Assembly (NCBI RefSeq): GCF_015082335.1
Contig: NZ_BLRL01000010.1
Location: 107,243 to 171,242 of the forward strand
Direction: 5' to 3'
Source: Moritella sp. F3
GTDB taxonomy: Bacteria > Pseudomonadota > Gammaproteobacteria > Enterobacterales > Moritellaceae
Length of the DNA: 64,000 nt
Every line of letters starts with the position of its first letter. Positions within the stretch are counted from its first letter, which is position 1. Below, one piece after another: positions 54,557 to 63,934 of the stretch. The notes beneath the pieces were generated by a model. That model was given only the letters and a program-made list of their open reading frames with translations, had not been told where the DNA came from and made no database searches. Both the position numbers and the translations under genes were made by a program.

Positions 54557-55908
54557 TGCGATTTATTTATACGGTTATTTGTTGCTTGGTTTTGCAGTTG
54601 GGTATGGTTCATGTTGTTCAAGCGATGACAGTGCAAGATTTGTTACAGCAAAATAAATTACAAATTAAGGCATGGATCGAACCTTCGTCAGAAAATCTTG
54701 ATGGCACTCTTAAATCTCTTGATATTATTGGCTCTGAGTTTGCCCCTCGCCAGCAAGTTGATTTATATATTCAGGTTAAAACTGACCGTTGGTTTGCGGC
54801 AGGGACGTACATCAGTCCCTTTAGTGTCGATAATAGCTTAGTGTTGCAACGTAATAAATTAGCGAATAATTATGCTCAACGTGAAAAAGGTATCACTTGG
54901 TCAATACAAGAGTGGCAGTTAACACTTTACCCGCAACTGAGTGGCGAATATATCGTGCCTGCTATTCCTGTGAGTGTGAGTATTGCTAGTGCGCCGGGAG
55001 AAAAAGTAACCGGGCATATTCTCACTACGCCGTTGAGCTTTAATGTGGCTTTACCTGATGCTCGGTTAAGCGAAGATGTAAATTGGGTTGCAGCCCCGGA
55101 GTTGACGTTTAGCCAAGAGTGGAATATTGAAGTTAATAGTGAATTAAAAGTCGGGGACGCGATCACGCGAACTGTGACGATAGCGGGCAGAGATACTAGT
55201 ATTATGTTGCTACCTGACTTTACCCCTTTTCAATCTGATCGTGTGCAATCTTATCGTGATAAAGATAATGCGCAAGATAGTCAGAACCGCGATGGTTTTT
55301 ACGCCAGTAAAACCATTATCCACACTTATATTATTCAGAAAAATGGCCAATTGGATTTACCCGCCTTAAGTCTGTTGTGGTGGAATACTGAAACGCAAAC
55401 TCTACAGCCTTTAACTGTGTCTGGCGGGCAATGGTCGGTACAGCATACACCTGCTAGTTTTGTCCGTGCTTATCGGATTTGGATATTAAGTTGTCTTATT
55501 ATAGGGGGACTGGTTATTTATACAGCCTACCGTTTATGGCAACAATATCAGCATGCCAAACTGCCTTATTGGTTGATGTTTATCGTTAACGTTTATCGTC
55601 AACAATGGCCGTTGTGCACGCGTGATTTATACAATCAGCATTATAAATACAGTGGCAATACGCAATTACGCCAGCCTGGATCTCGAGGATCTTATCGTGC
55701 TGATCCAGCGTTTAAACCACAAGGTTCACAACCAAATAGCGGTAGTTCGGAAGGCAACTGTAAAGGTCATCATGAAGGTGATAGCACTGGCCAGCTCATT
55801 GCTGCGTGGTCTGAATGGCAATATGGCGCGAGATCGAGATGGCAGTCACATTCTATCAAACAACAGAGGCTGTTTTTAGCCTTGTGGCTAGCGATACGTA
55901 AAAAGTAA
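54553..55908 (+). CDS. BatD-like protein of Bat operon
   Basis: The 451-residue protein begins with a signal peptide (ends near VVQAMT, residue 25). It continues as beta-sandwich domains (about 30-300), then one membrane helix (about 318-337) and a cytoplasmic tail. BatD proteins typically end Bat operons and are periplasmic. The tail contains an unusual polar insert rich in Gly, Ser, Gln and His (about 370-415). Confidence 0.83.
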   Translation: MMRFIYTVICCLVLQLGMVHVVQAMTVQDLLQQNKLQIKAWIEPSSENLDGTLKSLDIIGSEFAPRQQVDLYIQVKTDRWFAAGTYISPFSVDNSLVLQRNKLANNYAQREKGITWSIQEWQLTLYPQLSGEYIVPAIPVSVSIASAPGEKVTGHILTTPLSFNVALPDARLSEDVNWVAAPELTFSQEWNIEVNSELKVGDAITRTVTIAGRDTSIMLLPDFTPFQSDRVQSYRDKDNAQDSQNRDGFYASKTIIHTYIIQKNGQLDLPALSLLWWNTETQTLQPLTVSGGQWSVQHTPASFVRAYRIWILSCLIIGGLVIYTAYRLWQQYQHAKLPYWLMFIVNVYRQQWPLCTRDLYNQHYKYSGNTQLRQPGSRGSYRADPAFKPQGSQPNSGSSEGNCKGHHEGDSTGQLIAAWSEWQYGARSRWQSHSIKQQRLFLALWLAIRKK

Positions 55909-55988
55909 TGATAATGTTATCAGTGTGATTATCATTTCAATTTATTAAGTTGTTGTTTATTAATCATTTAAATTTCCGCCTGTTTACC

Positions 55989-56036
55989 TGTAATTTAATT
56001 ACGTAATTTAACAACCACACTTGTAATTAAATTACA
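55989..56036. repeat. Perfect 14-bp inverted repeat with extra half-site
   Basis: TGTAATTTAATTAC (55989-56002) and GTAATTAAATTACA (56023-56036) are exact reverse complements 20 bp apart. The spacer begins with another GTAATTTAA (56003-56011). Three copies of GTAATTTAA thus lie between the Bat operon stop and the terminator. Confidence 0.65.
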
Positions 56037-56061
56037 TTTTGTTTTGGTTATGAAAATATAC

Positions 56062-56094
56062 AAAAAAACCAGCAGATAAGTGCTGGTTTTTTTA
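56062..56094. terminator. Bidirectional terminator
   Basis: AAAAACCAGCA-gataag-TGCTGGTTTTT between the Bat operon and the convergent response-regulator gene. Confidence 0.93.
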
Positions 56095-56136
56095 TACGTG
56101 AATCAATTTTAGTGCTTCGCATAACGATGCTGGGGA

Positions 56137-56730
56137 TTAGTCCATCAAGCCGTGATTAATCGCGTATTGGATCAACTCAGCACTGGTTTTAGCACTGATC
56201 AATTTCATCATGGAGTACTTATGAAACTCGACGGTTCGTGGCGAAATAAATAATTCATCAGCAACTTGGCGTGCCGATTTACCTTGTGCTAATAATCGTA
56301 AAACGCTGATTTGACGAGAGGATAATTGAGGCTTTTCAGTGTTCACTGTTACTGAGGTTGAAAGATAAGTCTCGCCTTTTAATACTTGGTTTACCGCTTC
56401 AACTAAGCTTTCGCTCGCTTCATGTTTTAATACGTAGCCTTGCGCGCCTGCGGCTATCGCACTTTCGGCATATTCTTGCTCTTCATGCATAGTGAGACAA
56501 ATTATCTTTACGGTTTTATTGATACGCTTTAATGCGGCTATCGCGGCAATGCCAGTCATGTCTGGCATGCTGATATCGGTGATAACTAAATCAGGTTCAT
56601 GTTGCTTAACGAGCTCCACTAACTCTATGCCATTTTTGGCAATAGCGAGAATGCGATGCTCAGGTTGTAAAATACTGGCGATGCCTTGTGCCACGATTAA
56701 ATGGTCATCGGCTAAAACTATATTACTCAT
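56137..56730 (-). CDS. NarL/LuxR-type response regulator
   Basis: The 197-residue protein has a receiver domain (acidic Asp8-Asp9, phosphoacceptor Asp52 in ITDISMPD, Lys near 103) and a C-terminal LuxR helix-turn-helix (LSSRQISVLRLLAQGKSARQVADELFISPRTVEFHKYSMM, about 135-175). Its start overlaps the stop of the kinase gene by 8 bp, making a certain pair. Target genes are not known; the divergent DUF3302/HlyD genes across the next spacer are candidates. Confidence 0.93.
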   Translation of the reverse strand: MSNIVLADDHLIVAQGIASILQPEHRILAIAKNGIELVELVKQHEPDLVITDISMPDMTGIAAIAALKRINKTVKIICLTMHEEQEYAESAIAAGAQGYVLKHEASESLVEAVNQVLKGETYLSTSVTVNTEKPQLSSRQISVLRLLAQGKSARQVADELFISPRTVEFHKYSMMKLISAKTSAELIQYAINHGLMD

Positions 56731-57925
56731 AATATTCCTTTATAGCAGGGATCATTATATCGACGATAAAACCGCCATCTCCAGGAGAGTTGAATACTGC
56801 AGTGCCATTAAATAGCTGCGCACGCTCCCGAATACTAATTAATCCAATACTCCCGTTATTTTGATTTAAATTTAAATCGCAGCCAATGCCATCATCAATA
56901 ATTTGAAAGTGCAGGTCGGTATCGCTGTATTGCAGGGACACAAACACTGCTGATGCTTGAGCATGCTTGGCGACGTTGTTGAGTGTTTCTTGTAAAATTC
57001 GGTATAGATTTAAGGACAGTTCTTTATTTAACGCTGGGAGCGGATCAAATAGCGTTTGAATATCAATATCTTTAATGGTTGATAGACGTCTGCACTCTGA
57101 TTTTAATGCCGTTAACAACCCTAGATCTTCTAAAATAGCGGGGTGTAAAGAGCGTGATAGCGCTTGCATGTCTTTCGCCAACCCTTGGATCTCGTTGTGG
57201 AGAATATTAGCGGATTGTTTTTCACTGTCGGTAATTAAGGTATTGGATAATCGCGATGCTTTAATGGTGAGTAGTGCCATCCGCTGTGAAAAATTGTCAT
57301 GTAGCTCGCGGGATAACATGCGACGTTCATTCTCTTGGTTATCCATCAAATGGCGCGATAATAGTTCGAGTTGTTGATTTTTATGTTGTAGCTTTTCCCA
57401 ATAGGCATAACGTTCATAGGTTGACGCTAGGATCTGGCCAAAACTACGTATCCTAGAGATATAATCTTTATCCCAGTGTATTGGTTCTAGATAACGGCTT
57501 GCTGTGATGCCACCCCAAATACGACCTTTAACGCGAAAGGGCACAACAACGTGCGCAATTATCCCCTGCATTTCTTTGATTAGCAGCTCATCATGTTGGA
57601 TAATATCGGCCATATTACCCTCGGCAATAATTATTTCCCCTTTACTGATTTGTGCTAAGTAAGGTGAGTAGAGTCCATGAGCCGGTAAAGAAACTGGTTT
57701 ATAACCCGGAGCAGCCACTGCGAGTGCTCCTTCAAAACGATTGTCTGGTGTTAAGCGTACTAACGACATGCGTTGTGTTTGAATGTATGGCATAAAAGCG
57801 CTGAGTGCAAACTCAATCGCATTGGCTAAATCTGCGGTATCGTTTTCTAATAACCAATTTGACATTTCAATGGTAAATTGCTCAATGCTTAAGTCTGCTT
57901 TGTCAATTATTGGTGGTTCACGCAT
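56723..57925 (-). CDS. GAF-domain histidine kinase (HisKA_3 type)
   Basis: The 400-residue kinase has no membrane helices. A GAF-like sensor domain covers about 30-175, followed by a coiled coil. The HisKA_3 box ENERRMLSRELHDNFSQRM has phospho-His209. The HATPase domain shows NVAKHAQA, DDGIGCD and GSIGLISIRERA. It is a soluble sensor for a cytoplasmic or diffusible signal. Pairs with the NarL-type regulator encoded downstream. Confidence 0.92.
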   Translation of the reverse strand: MREPPIIDKADLSIEQFTIEMSNWLLENDTADLANAIEFALSAFMPYIQTQRMSLVRLTPDNRFEGALAVAAPGYKPVSLPAHGLYSPYLAQISKGEIIIAEGNMADIIQHDELLIKEMQGIIAHVVVPFRVKGRIWGGITASRYLEPIHWDKDYISRIRSFGQILASTYERYAYWEKLQHKNQQLELLSRHLMDNQENERRMLSRELHDNFSQRMALLTIKASRLSNTLITDSEKQSANILHNEIQGLAKDMQALSRSLHPAILEDLGLLTALKSECRRLSTIKDIDIQTLFDPLPALNKELSLNLYRILQETLNNVAKHAQASAVFVSLQYSDTDLHFQIIDDGIGCDLNLNQNNGSIGLISIRERAQLFNGTAVFNSPGDGGFIVDIMIPAIKEYYE

Positions 57926-58179
57926 GTTATTGCCCTCATTGAATGTTAGCTATTTGCAATTGGCTGAATTAGATAAATATATTATTAGCCTGATATCTGT
58001 GATTTAGCTATCAATAAATGTGAAATATGCCGATATCTAGCAATTCTACGAGTACCTTTTACTTACCCTGCGCGAATATAATCTACCTCGAAATATTTTC
58101 TTTGCTACGACCATTTATACGCAAAGATAATTTGTTCCTGATCGTCTGATTCGGGAATCATTAATCGAGGAATAAACCT

Positions 58180-58488
58180 GTGAGTTTAATATCTATGCCT
58201 TTTGTAGGCACTGGCTTTGACACTGGATTACATATTGTTGCTGCTGTTGTTCTTATTGCAACGGTCGCTGCTGCAGGGATTGGCTTTTGGAAGTTCCACG
58301 AGGTGCCGATTCAACAGGCTCATAAGAATAGCCATCAACAATTGACACTGATAACCACATTAACTTGGATTGGCTTTATTTGGCATTGGGTATGGGTATT
58401 AGCAGTCATCGTTGCGTTTGTAGATGCAGAGCAAGCCATTGCTAAAGTGCGTGATATTTGGAAGTCAGAGGAGAATAAATCATGTTAG
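58180..58488 (+). CDS. DUF3302 (YibI-like) inner-membrane protein
   Basis: The 102-residue protein has two membrane helices (about 16-38 and 56-80), with the pattern WIGFIWHWVWVLAVIVAFVDAEQAI. In E. coli the homologue yibI is paired with the HlyD-family gene yibH. The same pairing is seen here, with a 7-bp overlap. Function unknown. Confidence 0.88.
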   Translation: MSLISMPFVGTGFDTGLHIVAAVVLIATVAAAGIGFWKFHEVPIQQAHKNSHQQLTLITTLTWIGFIWHWVWVLAVIVAFVDAEQAIAKVRDIWKSEENKSC

Positions 58489-59705
58489 AAGGTTTAGCTG
58501 TCTGGGCATTACTGATCTATTTATTACGCTTAATTGGTATGCCATGGAATCTGTATTCTAAAGCTTTTGCTTATATTGGTGGTTCTGCGTGGTTATTATT
58601 CGTCTGGGTAGGCTTAATTACCTATACTCCAATGGACTTATCGGGTGGTTCGTTAGTGCAGTCCCCGCATATTCAATTACGTCCAGGTTCAACGCAGGTA
58701 ACTGGTAATATTAAAGCGATTCATGTAAAGCCTAATCAACAGGTGACTAAAGGCCAGCTTATCTATGAACTTGAAGATCAGGTTTATCAGATTGCATTAA
58801 ATAAAGCCGCGGCGCAGGTGCAGAGCGCTGAAGTTGCTTTATCATCATCACTTGATGACGTACGTATTAATGAATCTAAATATGCAATTGCCAATAAAGA
58901 GATTAAAATTAACCTCGATGAGCAAGTTGAAATCGAAGCAGACCTTAATTGGAAAAGCACGACATTACAGCGCTATATTGATCAGAATAAAGTCGCTGCG
59001 TTTACCATTACAGAAAGTAAGTTAGATGAGCAAAAAACGGCAGTGCAAGTTGCTAGCGCCAAATTAACGGTATTACGTTCACAAGCAGAAAAATTGATAT
59101 TAAATGCGCAGCAAGCGCAGCTTAATACGCTCAAGTCCGGCCATGCCGTAAATAGCCGTAAAGCGGATGTCGCAAATCAAACGGAAGTGTATGCACAAGC
59201 GCAGTGGAATTTAGATAATACCCGTGTTTATGCGCCGGCAGATGGTTACTTAACTAATTTTATTATTCGGGAAGGTCAATACATAGGTGCGTTGCCGCGT
59301 ATTCAAATGTATACCAATGAAAAATATGTGTTAATGCGTGTTAATCATCAAGCTATTCGTAATATAAAAGTGGGCCAAGGGGCTGAGTTTTCCTCCGCTG
59401 TTTATCCTGGTCATATTTTTGCTGCCGAAGTGGAAGGGATCATAGAAGCAACTGGTGAAGCACAAGGTTCATTACTGGCAAAAGAGACTCCTGTTCGCGC
59501 GACCACAGGGCAGAACGTAATGAATAAACATCATTTTGTACGTTTAAAGCTAATTGAAACTGAGGATTATGACATCCCAGTTGGCGCCGTGGGTCTCGCT
59601 TGGATCAGTGGTGCTAAGCCGATTGCATTCCTCGGCTTCCTTGATGTGATCCGTGGTATTATTATCCGCATGAAATCACAAATATACTACTTCTATTCGA
59701 TGTAA
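58482..59705 (+). CDS. HlyD-family membrane-fusion protein (YibH-like)
   Basis: The 407-residue protein has two N-terminal helices (about 5-20, 26-46). A biotinyl-lipoyl-like hairpin follows (GSTQVTGNIKAIHVKPNQQVTKGQLIYELED), then a long coiled coil (about 105-225) and the second half of the barrel (VYAPADGYLTNFIIREGQYIG). It is a periplasmic adaptor for a secretion or efflux pump. No pump or outer-membrane channel gene is adjacent. Confidence 0.92.
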   Translation: MLEGLAVWALLIYLLRLIGMPWNLYSKAFAYIGGSAWLLFVWVGLITYTPMDLSGGSLVQSPHIQLRPGSTQVTGNIKAIHVKPNQQVTKGQLIYELEDQVYQIALNKAAAQVQSAEVALSSSLDDVRINESKYAIANKEIKINLDEQVEIEADLNWKSTTLQRYIDQNKVAAFTITESKLDEQKTAVQVASAKLTVLRSQAEKLILNAQQAQLNTLKSGHAVNSRKADVANQTEVYAQAQWNLDNTRVYAPADGYLTNFIIREGQYIGALPRIQMYTNEKYVLMRVNHQAIRNIKVGQGAEFSSAVYPGHIFAAEVEGIIEATGEAQGSLLAKETPVRATTGQNVMNKHHFVRLKLIETEDYDIPVGAVGLAWISGAKPIAFLGFLDVIRGIIIRMKSQIYYFYSM

Positions 59706-59751
59706 CATTTGATGCCATAATCAGAGGGTCGTCTTTATCTGAATAACGATT

Positions 59752-59784
59752 TAAACCGTGTGCCTTTGGTATGCGGTTTTTTTG
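59752..59784 (+). terminator. Terminator after HlyD-family gene
   Basis: AAACCGTGTGCC-ttt-GGTATGCGGTTT with wobble pairs, followed by a T-run. Confidence 0.8.
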
Positions 59785-59951
59785 TTTGTGGGTATTCACA
59801 GTGTCTACATGGTTTTACGATAAGGGACTGCTGTGAATAGGGTCTATATCAAACTTGCTATTAGTTTTACTTATTACTGGGAAAATTACGAGTCGTTATC
59901 ACTTTCGTAAAATTAGACAATTACCTCATTATAAATATTGAGGTTATTTTG

Positions 59952-60695
59952 ATGAATACAGCGATTAAATCAATAGTGCTATGTTGTGCTTTTCTTCCTT
60001 TGCAAGCCATTGCTGCCGATACAGATATATCAGCTACTGAAGTGTCATCGTGGGATTTTAATGTCGAGTTGTACGGTCAATTAACGAATATTGACGGTTC
60101 GACGCAGCTAGGATCTTTTGATAAGCCACTTAATTTAAGTACTAACGATATTTTTTCGAAATTAAAAATGGGCGGTATGGTGCACACTGAAGGTCTGCAT
60201 AACAGTGGTTGGGGTTACTCCTTTGATTATGCCTTTATGAACTTAGATGCATCACCGACAAATGGTTTATTACATCAAGGTGTATTTGAGGCCAAGGGCT
60301 TTAAGCGTTATGAGTATGATTTTGGCACCATAGATTACATGGCTGGTATTCGCTGGTGGGATATAACCCTTGATACTGATACAAATATTGTGAATCCAAG
60401 TGTTGACTGGGTCGATTATGTTGTTGGTGTTCGCTATCGTAAAGTACTTGCCAAAGATTGGATATTTGAAACTTTAGTTGATGCAGGCGCTGGGACGGAT
60501 ACCAAGTTTACTGGACAGGTGAATACCGGTGTTCGTTATGCGATTAACGAGTGGTCAGAACTGCATTTAGCCTATAAAGCAGTGTGGGTTGATTACGATA
60601 ATGGTAATGAGCCAGGCTTTAGTGGTGACGGTATTCATTATGGCTATGATACGGTGACGCATGGCGTGGTAATGGGCTGGAATATTAAATTTTAG
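59952..60695 (+). CDS. Outer-membrane beta-barrel protein of unknown ligand
   Basis: The ATG at 59952 gives a signal peptide ending LQAIAA (residue 23). The 247-residue protein has alternating aromatic/polar strands (WDFNVELYGQLTNIDG, WGYSFDYAFMNLDA, YEYDFGTIDYMAGIRWWDITLD, VDYVVGVRYRKVL) and ends with a barrel-type terminal aromatic strand (GVVMGWNIKF). It looks like a small 8-10-strand barrel. No substrate can be assigned. Confidence 0.82.
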   Translation: MNTAIKSIVLCCAFLPLQAIAADTDISATEVSSWDFNVELYGQLTNIDGSTQLGSFDKPLNLSTNDIFSKLKMGGMVHTEGLHNSGWGYSFDYAFMNLDASPTNGLLHQGVFEAKGFKRYEYDFGTIDYMAGIRWWDITLDTDTNIVNPSVDWVDYVVGVRYRKVLAKDWIFETLVDAGAGTDTKFTGQVNTGVRYAINEWSELHLAYKAVWVDYDNGNEPGFSGDGIHYGYDTVTHGVVMGWNIKF

Positions 60696-60873
60696 TCATG
60701 TCTAAGTGATTCAAAGTAAGGCCTTTAGACTGCAAATTTATGATCTGCTCATAATAAATGAAAAAGTAATACTTAAATGTTAAAACTGAGAGCCAGATGT
60801 TGATAATGATTGGGCTCAGTGATTCACGTTAACCTATACTCAATTGGTGGGATCATTGGAGATGGACTTAAGT

Positions 60874-61410
60874 ATGTATAAAGATGTAATTAAATTTTGG
60901 TTTGAAGAGATTAATCCAGCTAAGTGGTGGGTTAAAGATGTTGCATTTGATCAAACTATTTTGGCTCGTTTTAGCGAATTGCATCAACGTGCTATTGCGG
61001 GGGAATTATTTCATTGGCGCCGTAGTGCCGAAGGAAGATTAGCTGAAATTATCATTTTGGATCAGTTTTCTCGAAATATGTTCCGTGATACGCCAAGAGC
61101 ATTTTCTGCCGATAATATGGCCTTAGTACTTGCCCAAGAAGCGGTTGCTTGCGGTGCTGATAGAGAACTTTCGCAGTTGCAATGCAGTTTTTTGTATATG
61201 CCTTTTATGCATAGCGAATCAGCTGTCATTCATCAACAAGCGGTATTTCTATATAAAGGTAATGATATTCAGTCGAACCTTGATTTTGAATTAAAGCACC
61301 AAGTGATTATTGACCGCTTTGGTCGTTATCCACACCGTAATACCATTCTAGGGCGAGAGTCGACAGCCGCTGAACTCGACTTTCTTGCAACACCTGGTTC
61401 AAGTTTCTAA
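60874..61410 (+). CDS. DUF924 family protein
   Basis: The 178-residue soluble helical protein shows the DUF924 pattern: IKFWFEE...KWWVKDVAFDQ, GRLAEIIILDQFSRNMFRDTPRAFSAD, LQCSFLYMPFMHSE, and a C-terminal RFGRYPHRNTILGRESTAAELDFL. I start at ATG 60874, where the family begins; ATG 60862 is possible. No enzymatic function is established. Confidence 0.88.
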   Translation: MYKDVIKFWFEEINPAKWWVKDVAFDQTILARFSELHQRAIAGELFHWRRSAEGRLAEIIILDQFSRNMFRDTPRAFSADNMALVLAQEAVACGADRELSQLQCSFLYMPFMHSESAVIHQQAVFLYKGNDIQSNLDFELKHQVIIDRFGRYPHRNTILGRESTAAELDFLATPGSSF

Positions 61411-61451
61411 CGTTTAACTTATTGTATTTAAATTATAATGTGAGCCTTTGT

Positions 61452-63386
61452 TTAGGAAAAAATAGTTAATATTTTCTGCACTTGTGTCGAGACCTGTTGT
61501 TGCGCAGATTGAGTTTTATGACGAGTCTCTTCACTGTGGCTTTGTAGTGCAGTCATCTGCGTATTCACCGTACTAATATGGCTGACTTGCTGGCGGGTAT
61601 TTTGACTACTATTCGCGGCATTTTGTTGTGATTGCTCTGACTGTTGGATAACCGCGTTTATCTCTGCATGCATTTCTTGTGCATTTGTTAACTGCTGGTG
61701 GCAACGTTTTGCAATATGATCAATTTCATCTTCGAGTGATTGACTGGAGTGATGTAATTGACCAAGAAAATTACTAATTTGTTCTAGCGCTTGCTGAGTT
61801 TGTTTCGATAAGTTGCGTACTTCATCGGCGACGACGGCAAATCCACGTCCTTTCTCACCTGCTCGTGCAGCTTCAATGGCGGCATTGAGGGCTAATAAGT
61901 TGGTTTGATCGGCGATCCGATGAATCGATGTCACGATCGTCTCAACATTTTCCATATTTGTATTTAATGTTTTGATGGCTTTTAAGCTGGCACTACCCGC
62001 TTGCTTGGTTTGTTCGGTCGCTAAGCTAAAATCGGTGATCTGACTGGCGGCTTTATACATTTGCTGATTCGTCTGTTGTGTCAGGTTATGCACAGACTGG
62101 GTATCCGCATCGACTTTTTGCGCGAGCGAATTAATTTCTGATACGCCAATAGAGATATCACTAATGGCAGAGCTACTCGCTTGCGTATATTGACTGATGG
62201 ATTGAAAATCATCTTGCAGTAAATTTAACGCTTGGGTTACTTGCTCTATTTGAGTTAGTTTGGTGAGTTTCTCTTGATTGATATTATCGAGTAATTGGTT
62301 GAAATGGAGGGCAATTAAACCTATCTCACTATTATTGTCAGCAAAGGTTAGGCGTTCTCGGGTATTGCTTTCTACTAAAGAGGCGAGGGCTTTATCTAAT
62401 GTGATGAGTGGTTTTACAACCCAATATTTTTCTGCATAAAACAAACCGATACCAAATAGAATTAAGCTCAGTGCGATAATTGCCAGGTATAGATAGGTAT
62501 TTTGGCGTTGGCCATTAGCATAATCATTGACTGGTTTTTCTAATGCCAAAATAGCCGATTGGATATTATTGATCGCAGCTAATACAAGCTGTTGGTTATT
62601 TGTTTGTTCTGAAATCACTGTTTTGGTATTTAATAATTCTTTTGGATAACGATTGATAAGGCTTTGCAGCTCGTTAGTGATATCCACTATAAATAAGGTT
62701 TCTTCACCTTCCTCGTCATCAAGAAAGTTGTCGTCTTCAATTACTTGATCATTACTAGAGTCATAACGGCCAAATTGCGATAGTTCATTAATAAGCGCTG
62801 CACTTTCTTCTACTACTAACAGAAGCTCTTGCCATTGTGATGCTTGCAACTGATTAAAGTAACGTTGACGCTGATTGGTTAAATGCGCAAGACTCGCTTG
62901 AATATCACTAATAAGGATTAAATCTTGTTGGCGTAATGGCATGTCATGTTGTAATAACTGGCGCTTTAATAGTGATAAGTTATCAGTTAATTCTTTTTCG
63001 TTGAAATTTAGTAGCTGGAAGTGGTCTGAAGCAAATTTACCCGATGAGCGTAATGGACCTTCTACTAACGTTGCAAATTGATTGAGCTGCTTGTGTAGCG
63101 CTGTCGTATTAATCGCACGGGCCAGTTGATCGAGTGAACCAATCAATTGACCTATAAGTTGCTCTGATTGCTGTAAATCAGCTGCATTCCCTTGTTGTAG
63201 ATAATCAGAGATGGAATGATTGAGTTTAATGGTGACTTGTTCTTTCATTTTAGCAAACATCGAATTTTGCAGGTCAAGACGATTGAGCTGCTGGTGGCTA
63301 CCATAAAGGGTATAGGTCATTAAGAGTGAAAGGCAGATTAAAGTAAGGGAGCTGATTCGAGAAAAGGTTGTGATACGCAATGTCAT
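61452..63386 (-). CDS. Methyl-accepting chemotaxis protein
   Basis: The 644-residue chemoreceptor has a first helix (about 10-30) and a large helical periplasmic sensor domain (about 31-295). The second helix covers about 297-317 and a HAMP segment 320-372. The signalling domain has the conserved hairpin tip [37 protein letters not shown] (about 490-530). The sensor contains an acidic stretch ([18 protein letters not shown]). Ligand unknown; no other che genes nearby. Confidence 0.94.
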   Translation of the reverse strand: MTLRITTFSRISSLTLICLSLLMTYTLYGSHQQLNRLDLQNSMFAKMKEQVTIKLNHSISDYLQQGNAADLQQSEQLIGQLIGSLDQLARAINTTALHKQLNQFATLVEGPLRSSGKFASDHFQLLNFNEKELTDNLSLLKRQLLQHDMPLRQQDLILISDIQASLAHLTNQRQRYFNQLQASQWQELLLVVEESAALINELSQFGRYDSSNDQVIEDDNFLDDEEGEETLFIVDITNELQSLINRYPKELLNTKTVISEQTNNQQLVLAAINNIQSAILALEKPVNDYANGQRQNTYLYLAIIALSLILFGIGLFYAEKYWVVKPLITLDKALASLVESNTRERLTFADNNSEIGLIALHFNQLLDNINQEKLTKLTQIEQVTQALNLLQDDFQSISQYTQASSSAISDISIGVSEINSLAQKVDADTQSVHNLTQQTNQQMYKAASQITDFSLATEQTKQAGSASLKAIKTLNTNMENVETIVTSIHRIADQTNLLALNAAIEAARAGEKGRGFAVVADEVRNLSKQTQQALEQISNFLGQLHHSSQSLEDEIDHIAKRCHQQLTNAQEMHAEINAVIQQSEQSQQNAANSSQNTRQQVSHISTVNTQMTALQSHSEETRHKTQSAQQQVSTQVQKILTIFS

Positions 63387-63674
63387 AATCCTAATTAAGC
63401 TTAACTATTAATGCACTGCAGTGTAAGAGCGTAAGATGACAATTATATGACTGCTGCGTTAAATTAGGCGCTGTTTCTTCATCTTTGGAGTAATAAGGTA
63501 AGTTAACGGGTGTATTTATCATTATATAGCGCCTAGATTGGTGATTCACGGGCATTGTTTTCTAACATGACGGTTGTTAGCACCATTTAAAACGAGAGGA
63601 ATGTCTTTTAAAGTTACGTTTTGAGTGTTTTTTAGTCGAATTGAATGAAACTGTCATAAAGTTCAGATAAACAC

Positions 63675-63702
63675 TTGCCAATGAAATCAGTTTCTCTATA
63701 AT
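63675..63702 (+). promoter_or_regulatory. rrn P1-type promoter
   Basis: TTGCCA (-35), a 16-bp spacer and TATAAT (-10), followed by CGCTCCCACTGACACGGCG. The CACTGACACGG segment around the start matches the initially transcribed region of E. coli rrn P1 promoters. A T/A-rich stretch upstream could serve as UP element. Confidence 0.85.
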
Positions 63703-63735
63703 CGCTCCCACTGACACGGCGACAGCCGTTCAGTA

Positions 63736-63747
63736 TGCTCTTTAACA
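63736..63747 (+). promoter_or_regulatory. rRNA antitermination boxA
   Basis: TGCTCTTTAACA is identical to the enterobacterial rrn boxA, which recruits NusB/S10 for antitermination. Confidence 0.92.
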
Positions 63748-63851
63748 ATTTATTCAAGCAATCTGTGTGAGCACTTGCAGAGATATAATGACCAAATATT
63801 ATATCAATGTAATTGTGAACATTAAATTAAATCGAAAGATTTGGTTTTATA

Positions 63852-63919
63852 AACAACAAACCTCGGTTTGTTGTTGAAGTACAGAATTCATTGAGCCGAC
63901 TTGACTGCTTAGGCAGTCA
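63852..63919 (+). repeat. Two leader-RNA stems before 16S
   Basis: AACAACAAACC-tc-GGTTTGTTGTT (63852-63875) and TGACTGC-ttag-GCAGTCA (63902-63919) are perfect inverted repeats in the pre-16S leader. One or both may take part in processing or folding of the precursor. Confidence 0.6.
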
Positions 63920-63934
63920 GTCAAAAAAACTTTT

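Larger units (their letters stand above)
63387..63934 (+). other. rRNA operon promoter and leader region
   Basis: This 548-bp region has no gene. Its left half is the AT-rich upstream region of the MCP gene and of the rrn promoter. Its right half holds the P1 promoter, boxA and two leader stems listed separately. Confidence 0.8.

Noticed and set aside
63651..63657. CTGTCAT near the rrn promoter as a Pho box
   Set aside because: Only one good heptamer; neighbours at 11-bp spacing match poorly, and single CTGTCAT heptamers are expected several times by chance in 64 kb.
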